Numbered from the stretch's first letter, positions 1 through 6,214 are shown. The stretch: 7,501 nt of DNA from Candidatus Rhodoferax odensensis (GCA_016718405.1 JADKDJ010000028.1:1-7501), one strand, 5' to 3'. Numbers and translations are program-made. The notes: a model not told the origin generated them from the letters alone.

Positions 1-118
1 GGTCAATACTCTTGGAAACCCTAAATATTGAATCACCCAAGAGCAATTCAGCCAAATCTCCCGCCTTCCCATGCCGCAGGATTTCTGACACCATCTTTTC
101 AAGATCAGAATTCATCAT
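1..118 (-). CDS. Start of a putative immunity protein gene (partial, runs off left edge)
   Basis: This short open frame begins with ATG at 118-116 on the minus strand and stays open for 39 codons to the window edge. The start reads MMNSDLEKMVSEILRHGK and continues as an acidic, probably helical N-terminus. Its ATG overlaps the TGA stop of the preceding gene as ATGA, and an AGGAG lies directly upstream, 3 nt before the second ATG (115-113), which may be the preferred start. I do not recognise the family from 39 residues. The function is inferred from position: a small, low-GC gene translationally coupled to the 3' end of a secreted-toxin-like gene is the usual place for the cognate immunity gene in CdiA/Rhs-type systems. 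It could instead be an unrelated hypothetical protein. Confidence 0.6.
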   Translation of the reverse strand, partial: MMNSDLEKMVSEILRHGKAGDLAELLLGDSIFRVSKSID

Positions 119-1431
119 CTCCTCGCAACAATTCTGAGACCATTTACGTCAATCTGACCATAGCCAAGAGAACTCAAGGATTTTCCGATCGGGGTACGTT
201 GCACCGCTTCGGCAGTAGTCAACCCCTCAGTATAGACATAGTGCTTTCTGAAGACCGCTTTGTTGGTTAAACCAAGCTCCGCAGAAACCGTCTTTACTTG
301 TTCTGGCCCGAAGTTCTCAATAGCTCTTGAGAGCATTTCAGTGCCTACGCCATGACCTTCTTCTGTCGTTCTATAGAAATTGACAAAGAGATCGCCGGAT
401 TCAGCTCTAAAGTTCGACACCAACTCAGAGCGAACTCCAAGCGCAGGCACAATAGAACCATCCTTGGCAAATTTTTGAGAACTCTCCAATTCAAAATAGT
501 TCCCACTAATCTTTTCCGAGAACTCCAAACCCGTCCTGCGAGCAGCACGGAACTCAGCCTTGGCTGCCACTGATATTTCTGCTGATGCCAATTCATCAGC
601 CGACCGCGTCAGTTTCAACTCACTGCCCAGTGCGCGCCCCTCCGGAAGAACAATGCCCAAGCCCGTCATGGCCAAGTCACCATATGTCGCCGGGATCGCA
701 AAGTCGTTTAAAAGATTAAGCCCTTTGCCTAACCAGTTGTTGCCAAAGTTGTCATCGATCGTTTGACCAACATACCCGTGCAAATCAGATAAGCCAGGCA
801 CAGGCCTGTCCCACAAACTTGTTCCTGCGGCAGCCTTTCGCGCGGCAGCATCGTCGGCAAACGACTTGGCGATCCCATCGGTAAACGCATCCGGTCCGTT
901 GTGCCTCGGCCCCATCGTCCCTGGCACAGGATCGCCAGGTCGCAGTCCCGTATCAACGCTTGCCGCGTCACTGTTCGGGAAGAACCCCCGAGAATCTGAT
1001 GGCGCTATGCCAAAGATGTTGCCTGACGCATCGGCAGTTGGAGCGAATGAGTTGACCGGGCCATAGGCATCGCTGTAGGTCTGGCCCATTTGAACGGAAC
1101 GCGAAGGAAAGTAGCCGCCGCCGTCAGAAGCCTGTGCAGTCCCTGAGCCGTAGTACTCCGAGTCCGCCGCCCGGTTGACCTTGTTGAGAGCCGTGCGGTT
1201 GTCGGCGGCGCTGGGCTGACCGCTCGACTGCATCTGCGAGACGAGAGACTCGCCGAGCGCATTGCCAAACGCAGTTGGCCTGACGTGAAGTCGTAGCCAT
1301 GGCGCCCCGCGCGCCAGTATTGGCGTGGGTTTGCGGGGCATGGGCAGGCTGAGCATGGCGGCAGATTCTGCCCCGCGCACGCGCGATGTTCGTTCGCGGC
1401 CGTGCGAGCGGCTAAGAGGTAGAACCGGCAC
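115..1431 (-). CDS. C-terminal fragment of a hemagglutinin/polymorphic-toxin-like protein
   Basis: From residue 54 the 438-aa frame reads AFGNALGESLVS, which resembles the region near the C-terminus of large filamentous hemagglutinins and related secreted toxins. A Gly/Ser/Asn-rich linker follows (about 70-200), then a hydrophobic stretch (about 236-262), then a distinct domain (about 270-438). That last domain contains GHGVGTEMLSRAIENFG followed by LTNKAVFRK (359-396), a layout like GNAT motifs A and B, so a toxin with an acetyltransferase-like fold is possible but unproven. GC falls sharply over the last domain (about 42% at 361-420). The first 50 or so residues are Arg/Pro-rich, have no clear ribosome binding site and look non-native, so the ATG at 1431 is probably not an authentic start; homologous coding likely begins near 1272. 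No secretion signal or repeat region is present. This is best read as an orphan or 5'-truncated toxin tip, followed by a gene overlapping its stop. Confidence 0.6.
   Translation of the reverse strand: MPVLPLSRSHGRERTSRVRGAESAAMLSLPMPRKPTPILARGAPWLRLHVRPTAFGNALGESLVSQMQSSGQPSAADNRTALNKVNRAADSEYYGSGTAQASDGGGYFPSRSVQMGQTYSDAYGPVNSFAPTADASGNIFGIAPSDSRGFFPNSDAASVDTGLRPGDPVPGTMGPRHNGPDAFTDGIAKSFADDAAARKAAAGTSLWDRPVPGLSDLHGYVGQTIDDNFGNNWLGKGLNLLNDFAIPATYGDLAMTGLGIVLPEGRALGSELKLTRSADELASAEISVAAKAEFRAARRTGLEFSEKISGNYFELESSQKFAKDGSIVPALGVRSELVSNFRAESGDLFVNFYRTTEEGHGVGTEMLSRAIENFGPEQVKTVSAELGLTNKAVFRKHYVYTEGLTTAEAVQRTPIGKSLSSLGYGQIDVNGLRIVARR
1407..1420 (+). repeat. Left copy of a 14-bp direct repeat, candidate attachment site
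   Basis: AGCGGCTAAGAGGT here matches AGCAGCTAAGAGGT at 7227-7240 at 13 of 14 positions in the same orientation. The two copies bracket the recombinase, primase, XRE and ORF6N genes. Short direct repeats at both ends are the expected scar of integration by a tyrosine recombinase, but a 14-bp match within hairpin sequence could also reflect two related terminator-like hairpins. Confidence 0.35.
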
Positions 1432-1453
1432 CCATCTTCGTCCTCTTAGCCGC
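1408..1453. repeat. 12-bp perfect inverted repeat (H1) sharing its sequence with the right-end terminator
   Basis: GCGGCTAAGAGG (1408-1419) and CCTCTTAGCCGC (1442-1453) are perfect reverse complements separated by 22 nt. There is no T-tract, so it is not a typical intrinsic terminator. The core GCTAAGAGG/CCTCTTAGC recurs as the inner stem of the terminator near 7221-7239. The spacing is too wide for a standard Xer-type core site (6-8 bp), though the arms might bind a recombinase. It overlaps the doubtful 5' extension of the toxin fragment. Confidence 0.6.
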
Positions 1454-1514
1454 CGGCTGTTTGCCGCCGTGGCCGTGCTCAGGTGGTGGCCGGGTCAAGG
1501 CCCGGGGGCGCAAG

Positions 1515-1597
1515 ACATAACGGGGGTTGCGCGCGGCGCCGGCAAGGAGCGCGCCCTGCGCGCGAACGCCGGTGCCGGGTGCAACAGCCCGTTATGT
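1515..1597. repeat. 83-nt imperfect hairpin with attC-like geometry (H2)
   Basis: Outer arms ACATAACGGG (1515-1524) and CCCGTTATGT (1588-1597) pair perfectly. After an asymmetric 1-nt/2-nt spacer, GTTGC (1526-1530) pairs with GCAAC (1581-1585). A third block pairs GGCGCCGGC (1535-1543) with GCCGGTGCC (1568-1576) with one wobble. Paired outer AAC/GTT cores, a spacer, inner boxes and 83-nt length recall integron attC sites. However, ACATAAC/GTTATGT departs from the RYYYAAC/GTTRRRY consensus at one position per side and no integron integrase is visible. The hairpin is certain; the attC reading is tentative. Confidence 0.45.
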
Positions 1598-1617
1598 GAA
1601 GTGGCCCCGGCCACTTC
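1598..1617. repeat. 9-bp stem hairpin with 2-nt centre
   Basis: GAAGTGGCC (1598-1606) and GGCCACTTC (1609-1617) are perfect reverse complements around CC. The hairpin directly abuts the end of the larger 1515-1597 hairpin. No U-tract follows on either strand. Confidence 0.5.
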
Positions 1618-1737
1618 CCCCGCAGTGCCTGCCAGGCCGTGCCCGGCTCGATGCCGGGCGCTGCCTGCTTCAACAGCTCCGCGCTGCTCGCAGCGCCTGG
1701 CTTCATCAACGGTGGAGCAGGCACAACGCAGAGACGG

Positions 1738-1769
1738 CGCGCAGCTTGCTCGTGGGCGCAAGCTGCGTG
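1738..1769. repeat. Hairpin with 9-12 bp stem
   Basis: GCAGCTTGC (1741-1749) pairs perfectly with GCAAGCTGC (1758-1766) across an 8-nt loop. The stem extends outward by a C-G pair, a G-T wobble and a further C-G pair. It is one of the series of stems in the non-coding region downstream of the recombinase gene. Confidence 0.5.
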
Positions 1770-1886
1770 ACGGAACGGGCCACACCGCGCCGCCGGTGGA
1801 TGTCGTGCCGACCGTGCCACCACCGTTCAGCGGCGCCGCAAGGCTTGCAGCCCGCGTGGCCCGAGGACGGGCCACCCCTTCGCAGG

Positions 1887-1915
1887 CACGGGCTGTCCGC
1901 AGTGGACAGCCCGTG
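1887..1915 (-). terminator. 12-bp perfect hairpin just after the recombinase stop codon
   Basis: CACGGGCTGTCC (1887-1898) and GGACAGCCCGTG (1904-1915) form a perfect 12-bp stem with a 5-nt loop, starting 6 bp past the recombinase stop (1922-1924). Its position suggests the transcript end of the primase-recombinase operon. No T-run follows on the minus strand, so it would be an atypical terminator or an RNA 3'-end stabiliser. Alternatively it belongs to the neighbouring group of recombination-type hairpins. Confidence 0.4.
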
Positions 1916-1921
1916 TCCGGC

Positions 1922-3016
1922 TCAGGCGTCCGCTGCAACACCAACGCCAGCCGCATCCTCCTGCGCCTCCTGTTCGGCTTCGTCATCCAAAGCCGCCAGA
2001 AGCGCCTCAGCAGCGTTTGCCGGCTCGGGTGAAGGGGTGGGTGTGCCTTCAGCCGTTTGCGCGCCCCTGGCGCGTCTCTTCGCCCCCGGATGCGTCAGCG
2101 CATGCACAGCCTGCAATTGCCGGATCGCGACTTGCGTGTAAATCTGCGTCGTGCTCAGCTCGGCGTGGCCCAGCATGGCCTGGATGAAGCGCAGGTCGGC
2201 CCCGCCTTCCAGCATCAGCGTGGCCATGGTGTGGCGCCACAGGTGGCAGCCACCGCGCTTGCCCAGTTCCGCTGCGTCCACTCTTTTGGCCACCACCGTG
2301 GACAGCCAGTGCAGGCTCAGGGGCTTGCCCTCGGCGCCCAGGAACAAGGTTTTGTCCTGGGCGTTCCAGGCCAGCGCCGGCCGGCCGCGCTCCAGGTACT
2401 CAGTGACCCAGTGCAAGGCGCGCTCGCCCAGCGGCAACAAGCGGTCTTTGCCACCCTTGCCTTCACGGATCAGCATCACACCCCGCTCGGCCTCAATGTC
2501 GCCCAGCTCCAGCGCCGCAATCTCATGCCGGCGTATGCCCGTGGCGTAGAGCACTTCGAGCATGGCCCGGTCACGCAGGCCCATGGGCTGCCCCAAGTCC
2601 ACCCCGGCCATCACGCGCTCAGCCTCGGCGGCGGTGAGCACCACGCGCGGCAGGCGCTTGATCTTCCTGGGCAGCTCCATGTCAGCGGCTGGGTTGGCGG
2701 GGATCTCGCCGGCACGGGTGAGCCAGCGGAAGTAGCCGCGCAGGGGCACGAGCTTGCAGCGCTGGCCGGCCACAGACAGGGGCGAGCCGTCTTTCTTGCG
2801 GTAGTGGTACAGCCAGCGCTGGTAGCGCTCGATGACCTGGCGGCTCACTTGGGCAGGATGCGTCACCCCGCGCTCGTCGGCCCAGCCTATGAAGTCGCGG
2901 ATGTAGCGCTCGGCCGTTCGCATGCCTTGCGGGCGGTAGCCGCGAAGCCCCAAGTGTTCGATGTAGCGGTGCAGCGCAGCCGTCAGGCCGCGCAAGTCGC
3001 CCGGAGTGCCGGCCAT
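1922..3016 (-). CDS. XerC/XerD-type tyrosine recombinase (integrase)
   Basis: This 364-aa protein has the two-domain plan of tyrosine site-specific recombinases: an N-terminal SAM-like DNA-binding domain (about 9-105) and a catalytic domain (about 120-310). Visible catalytic residues are R162 in ATGIRRHEI, the lysine of GKGGKDRLLPL (about K187), H258 and R261 in CHLWRHTMAT, H284 in MLGHAELSTT, and the nucleophile Y293 in TTQIYTQV. The set is complete, so the enzyme should be active. The core is followed by ALTHPGAKR and an unusual acidic, Ala/Glu-rich tail of about 50 residues. The start ATG (3016-3014) lies 1 bp after the primase stop, so the two are cotranscribed and probably translationally coupled. 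It most likely integrates and excises the surrounding element. It lacks features that would identify it as the chromosomal XerC or XerD, and I see no insert typical of integron integrases. Confidence 0.92.
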   Translation of the reverse strand: MAGTPGDLRGLTAALHRYIEHLGLRGYRPQGMRTAERYIRDFIGWADERGVTHPAQVSRQVIERYQRWLYHYRKKDGSPLSVAGQRCKLVPLRGYFRWLTRAGEIPANPAADMELPRKIKRLPRVVLTAAEAERVMAGVDLGQPMGLRDRAMLEVLYATGIRRHEIAALELGDIEAERGVMLIREGKGGKDRLLPLGERALHWVTEYLERGRPALAWNAQDKTLFLGAEGKPLSLHWLSTVVAKRVDAAELGKRGGCHLWRHTMATLMLEGGADLRFIQAMLGHAELSTTQIYTQVAIRQLQAVHALTHPGAKRRARGAQTAEGTPTPSPEPANAAEALLAALDDEAEQEAQEDAAGVGVAADA

Positions 3017-3017
3017 G

Positions 3018-6000
3018 TCAGTGCGCTGCGACTACGACAGCGGCTGAGGAAGATGTGCCGGCGCTGGAGATACGCGGTTTGTGGCCATTGATGACGGCAT
3101 CGGCCGCATCACCAGCAACGGCGCGGGTTTGCGGCCAGTTTGCACCCTCCAACTTGACCCCAACTTGGGGGCAACTTGGGGCCAACTTGGCACCAACTTG
3201 CGAAGCCTGCACCCCAACTTGCGCCGGTCGTAGCGGTGTGTCGCTGAGTTGGCCCGGGTCGCGGTCAAGGTCGATCAAGCCGCACAGGCGCCGCACGTCA
3301 TGCTCGCCACCGTCCCACAGCAGTTCATAGCTCAGGCTGTGGCCCCGGCTGCCACCATGGATGAGCAAGAACTCCATGTCGGCCAGGCGCGCGCAATGCA
3401 CCTTCAACTGGTTGTCGCTCCACTGCGTGGCCTCGCGGATGTCCCGGCGCGTGAAGCGCACCTGCGAGGCCTGGATGCGCTGGGCATTCGCGCGCTCGGC
3501 CACCATCTGGCGAACCAGGTTCAACAAGCGCCGCGTCTGCGGCGGCAGCTCGTCGAGCGTGCGGCCCAGCACTTCGTGGGCTATTGCGTTGGCCAGCTCG
3601 ATGTCGGCCGGCGTGACCTCGATGTACTGGAGCATCTGGCCGCCGTGCTGCACGGCTTTGACTTCGCGCTGGTGCTGGTGCAGCAAGGCAATGGCGCGGA
3701 TCAAGGTGAGGTACTTCATGTGATCGCGCCGCGTGCGGGTTTTGTCCGCCAGGAAGGTCAGCCGGTCGGCGTAGGGGTTCACGACGGCCACGCTGGCCAG
3801 CAAGCGCTGTGCGTTGTGGTGCCGGGCCTGGATCTGGTCACGGTCTGCGCTTTGCAGCAGGCCTGCCAAGGTCTGGCGCTGGCGTTGCCTCGCGTGGATC
3901 GCCGCCGTTTGCTCGCGGCTTTCGTTCACGCTGAGCACCAGGCAGCGGTTCAAGAGCTCTTCGTCCACGTCGATGGCCGTGGTGGTGAGCATCAGCATCA
4001 CCGGGCCTTTGACGCTGTACTGCTTGGTCATCAGGTTGCCGCTGGCTTCGTCTTTGGCGGTGCTGGCTATCGTCAGCTCGCCGTCGCTTTGCAAGAGCTT
4101 CAAGGCATAGGCCGCCTGCCTCACGCCTTCTTCCTCGGCAATGGCCAGGATCTTGTGCTGCAAGTTGGTCTCGCCCAGGTAGAACAGGCTTTGCCCGGTC
4201 ATGGCGCTGTAGCGGATGCGCTCTTCCTCGGGCACGAGCTGCAGCACGGCGTCCATCAGGCTGGACTTGCCGGCGGCCGACGAGCTTTGAATGAGCACGG
4301 CCAGCGGGGTGTCGAGCTTGCGGCTCACCGCCGCCAGGTAGGCGGCCAGCAGGTTCAGGTCTTCGCCCACCACGCCCAGGCTGTGCAGGTCGGCCACGAT
4401 GCGGCTCACCAGGTCGGGGGACTTCAGCAGTGCCAAGGCCTGCGCTTCCTCGTCGGCGGAGAGGATCGGCGCTCTCGGCCCGGCGGCACCGGCCTGGCGC
4501 TCGCGTGTCTGCGTGATGAGTGCGTCTTGCAGCGCTTCGAGCCTCAAGAGCACCGCGCCGAGTTCGCGCTTCAAGGCGTCTTCACCCAGGCCCAGCTCCA
4601 CGCTGGCCGCGCGGAGGAAGGCAGCTCGGCCACGCGCGGCGTACAGATCCAGCGTGTCCACGAAGTAGGCGCCCAGGGTCGAGTCAGGCGCGGCTCCGGG
4701 CTCGGGCTTGCGCCGTGCTTGCACGTTGACCTTCATGGCCTCGGCTGATGCGTTCTTCTTCCAGCCACGCACCCGCCAGGTGATGGCGCCGGTGTCGAGT
4801 TGCAGCTCTTCGGGCAGGTCTTGCGGCAGCGGCTCAGCGGCTAAGGAAGAAGGCGCAGGGGTGTCCCCGGTGGTCGGCGCCGGCTCGGCCTGCACTGCGG
4901 GCCGGTTTTCTTCAGCCGCTGGCTTTGCAGCACCGCCCACCCACTCGGCCTGCCGCAGCACCAGGGCCAGCGCCTGCTCGGCTGGCGCGAACTTTCGCGC
5001 GTACTCGTTGGCGTCCATGCCTTGCGGGAAGACCACGCGCAGCACCTCCAAACCTTCGGCGATGAGGCGTGGGGCCAGCTTCTCGGCCGCGCGGTCGCCA
5101 GCCTCGTCGCGGTCATAGGCAATCAGCACGCGCTCTATGCCGTGGGCCTTGAAGGCGGCCAGGATGTCGTCGGTGAATCCCTCCACCCCGTAGGCGCTGG
5201 TGACGTTCTCGAAGCCAGCACACCAGAAGCTCAAGGCGTCGATCAGGGCTTCGCACAGGATCACCTCGCGCTCGCCCTGGGGCCTCTGGCCCGCAGCGAT
5301 GACGCCGGCCAGGTTGAACACCCCAGCGTGCGGGCCTGGCAGGTACAGGTGCTTTGGCGTGCCCGGCCTGAGGTTGTCCAGCAGCTTGCGCCCGTACACC
5401 TCCACCACCTGGCCCGCCGCATCGCGGATGGGGATCACCAGGCTGCCGTTGAAGTGCTCGTGGCCAGATTCGCGCAGGATGCCTGTGCGCTGCAGGCGCT
5501 CGCGGATGGCGGCACCGTCTTTGCGGTTCTTCTCGGGCAGGCGCAGGCCCAGGCTGCGATCCGCCACGCCCAGCTCGAAGGCGTCCACCACGCCGGGGTG
5601 GTTCAGGCCACGCGCGCCCAGGTAGGCCATGGCCGAGCCTTCCTCTTCGGCGGTGTCTTTAAGCCGCTGGTGGTAGTAGCCCACCGCTTGCGCCAGCAGC
5701 GCCTGGTCGTCGGCGTCCAGCGCCACCGGCGCCGGCAAGGCACGCACCGTGCTGCGCTTGATCGGCGCCACGGGCTCTGCAGTGGATGAGGCAGCTAAGG
5801 AAGGATCCGCTTTGAGCAACTCGACGGCATGCCGGAACGACAGCCCCCGGTGCTTCATCACCCAGTCAATCGGCCCACCCCCAATCTGGCAGCCGAAGCA
5901 GTGCCACAGGTTCTTGCCCGGGCTCACCACCAGGCTGGCCTCTCGGTCTTCATGGAACGGGCAGCACCCCAGCCAGTCCTTGCCCGACTTCTTCAGCTTG

Positions 6001-6080
6001 ATGCCCGAGGCCTCGACCAAGCGCTCGACCGCCACCTCGTTCTTCAGCCGCTCGATCTCTGCTTCGGGAATGCGTGCCAT
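3018..6080 (-). CDS. CHC2-Toprim-AAA+ primase/helicase-like protein
   Basis: This 1020-aa protein begins with a DnaG-type CHC2 zinc finger (C40-x2-H43 with C61-x2-C64). A Toprim catalytic domain follows, with E277 in ILCEALID and the D323/D325 pair in AYDRDEAGD. A Pro/Ala linker (about 385-425) leads to an ATPase domain with a Walker-A-like SSSAAGKSS (K605), an acidic Walker-B-like ILAIAEEEG (644-652), and a sensor/arginine-finger-like LTTTAID...ELLNR (R712). A winged-helix-like segment lies near 845-925 and the tail is low complexity. The primase half resembles DnaG and phage or plasmid primases; the ATPase half suggests a helicase or loader, so the protein may unwind and prime the element's own DNA. 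The start is supported by AGGAG (6089-6093), 8 nt upstream of the ATG. The recombinase follows 1 bp after its stop. Residues about 953-978 are encoded by an 11-bp tandem array. It is far longer than, and distinct from, the housekeeping DnaG. Confidence 0.88.
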   Translation of the reverse strand: MARIPEAEIERLKNEVAVERLVEASGIKLKKSGKDWLGCCPFHEDREASLVVSPGKNLWHCFGCQIGGGPIDWVMKHRGLSFRHAVELLKADPSLAASSTAEPVAPIKRSTVRALPAPVALDADDQALLAQAVGYYHQRLKDTAEEEGSAMAYLGARGLNHPGVVDAFELGVADRSLGLRLPEKNRKDGAAIRERLQRTGILRESGHEHFNGSLVIPIRDAAGQVVEVYGRKLLDNLRPGTPKHLYLPGPHAGVFNLAGVIAAGQRPQGEREVILCEALIDALSFWCAGFENVTSAYGVEGFTDDILAAFKAHGIERVLIAYDRDEAGDRAAEKLAPRLIAEGLEVLRVVFPQGMDANEYARKFAPAEQALALVLRQAEWVGGAAKPAAEENRPAVQAEPAPTTGDTPAPSSLAAEPLPQDLPEELQLDTGAITWRVRGWKKNASAEAMKVNVQARRKPEPGAAPDSTLGAYFVDTLDLYAARGRAAFLRAASVELGLGEDALKRELGAVLLRLEALQDALITQTRERQAGAAGPRAPILSADEEAQALALLKSPDLVSRIVADLHSLGVVGEDLNLLAAYLAAVSRKLDTPLAVLIQSSSAAGKSSLMDAVLQLVPEEERIRYSAMTGQSLFYLGETNLQHKILAIAEEEGVRQAAYALKLLQSDGELTIASTAKDEASGNLMTKQYSVKGPVMLMLTTTAIDVDEELLNRCLVLSVNESREQTAAIHARQRQRQTLAGLLQSADRDQIQARHHNAQRLLASVAVVNPYADRLTFLADKTRTRRDHMKYLTLIRAIALLHQHQREVKAVQHGGQMLQYIEVTPADIELANAIAHEVLGRTLDELPPQTRRLLNLVRQMVAERANAQRIQASQVRFTRRDIREATQWSDNQLKVHCARLADMEFLLIHGGSRGHSLSYELLWDGGEHDVRRLCGLIDLDRDPGQLSDTPLRPAQVGVQASQVGAKLAPSCPQVGVKLEGANWPQTRAVAGDAADAVINGHKPRISSAGTSSSAAVVVAAH
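3149..3224. repeat. Iteron-like array: six copies of CCAACTTG, mostly at 11-bp spacing
   Basis: CAACTTG occurs at 3150, 3161, 3172, 3183 and 3194 (exactly 11 bp apart) and again at 3215 (21 bp further). The unit is roughly CCAACTTGNNN, with the first base G in one copy. The array lies inside the 3' end of the primase gene. Because 11 is not a multiple of 3, successive copies are read in different frames (QVG, AKL, PSC, KLE), so conservation is at the DNA and not the protein level. An 11-bp period places all sites on one face of the helix, as in protein-binding iterons at plasmid origins. An origin for the element's own initiator or primase is plausible but unproven; replication slippage is the main alternative. 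Confidence 0.7.
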
Positions 6081-6088
6081 GCGTGAGG

Positions 6089-6093
6089 CTCCT
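6089..6093 (-). promoter_or_regulatory. Ribosome binding site of the primase gene
   Basis: AGGAG on the minus strand, 8 nt from the ATG at 6080-6078, fixes the start of the CHC2-Toprim protein. Confidence 0.75.
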
Positions 6094-6155
6094 TTTGCCC
6101 GAGCGCGACGCGGGGGCTTTGCGGCGAACAGGCAACCAAATAAATAACTTCGCTT

Positions 6156-6182
6156 CAGTGTACTTCATAACGAAGTACACTG
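6156..6182. promoter_or_regulatory. Perfect palindromic operator in the divergent promoter region
   Basis: CAGTGTACTTC (6156-6166) and GAAGTACACTG (6172-6182) are perfect reverse complements around a 5-nt centre (ATAAC). A further related half-site, AACTTCG, lies just upstream (6147-6153). The site sits in an A+T-rich patch between the primase (minus) and XRE (plus) starts, the expected place for a dimeric repressor to control both directions. The adjacent XRE protein is the obvious candidate. I could not assign -35/-10 boxes with confidence: TTGACG on the minus strand (6198-6193) and TATTTA (6146-6141) are weak candidates. Confidence 0.7.
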
Positions 6183-6201
6183 GACGCCGTTTCGTCAACC
6201 C

Positions 6202-6205
6202 GAGG
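6202..6205 (+). promoter_or_regulatory. Ribosome binding site deciding the XRE gene start
   Basis: GAGG lies 9 nt upstream of the ATG at 6215. The alternative ATG at 6251 has no comparable site, and a frame extending back to 6074 would run through the palindromic operator. Confidence 0.55.
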
Positions 6206-6214
6206 TTTATCTTC

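Larger units (their letters stand above)
1432..1921. other. GC-rich non-coding region dense in inverted repeats
   Basis: About 490 bp with no convincing gene. The open frames here on both strands are Arg/Ala/Pro-rich, overlap each other and match no family I recognise. The stretch holds an unusual density of inverted repeats: 1515-1524/1588-1597, 1598-1606/1609-1617, 1625-1632/1717-1724, 1641-1647/1653-1659, 1657-1664/1690-1697, 1681-1687/1690-1696, 1741-1749/1758-1766 and 1887-1898/1904-1915. It lies directly downstream of the tyrosine recombinase gene. Such DNA could fold when single-stranded and act as a recombination or replication-initiation site, or give a structured transcript end; this is inference. 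Confidence 0.5.

Noticed and set aside
1408..1453. The 12-bp hairpin as an intrinsic terminator
   Set aside because: There is a 22-nt loop and no T-tract on either side, unlike the related stem at 7208-7262.
1325..2141. Overlapping plus-strand frames of 235 and 204 codons, and minus-strand frames of 114 and 163 codons, in the 1.3-2.1 kb region
   Set aside because: All are Arg/Ala/Pro/Ser-rich, mutually overlapping, without ribosome binding sites or known motifs, and the region is dominated by inverted repeats.
1922..3016. Reading the recombinase as an integron integrase because of the nearby attC-like hairpin
   Set aside because: I see no extra IntI-specific insert, no attI and no cassette array, and the gene is cotranscribed with a primase. 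It looks like a XerC/D-type element integrase.
2057..3091. A 344-codon plus-strand frame
   Set aside because: It is antisense to the tyrosine recombinase, whose full catalytic set is on the other strand.
3249..4748. A 499-codon open frame on the plus strand, antisense to the primase gene
   Set aside because: It lacks recognisable motifs, is His/Val/Gln/Leu-rich and lies opposite a strand with CHC2, Toprim and ATPase motifs. It is the usual GC-driven shadow of a high-GC gene.
6074..6214. Upstream extension of the XRE gene to an ATG at 6074
   Set aside because: It would run through the primase ribosome binding site and the palindromic operator. The ATG at 6215 has its own GAGG at proper spacing.
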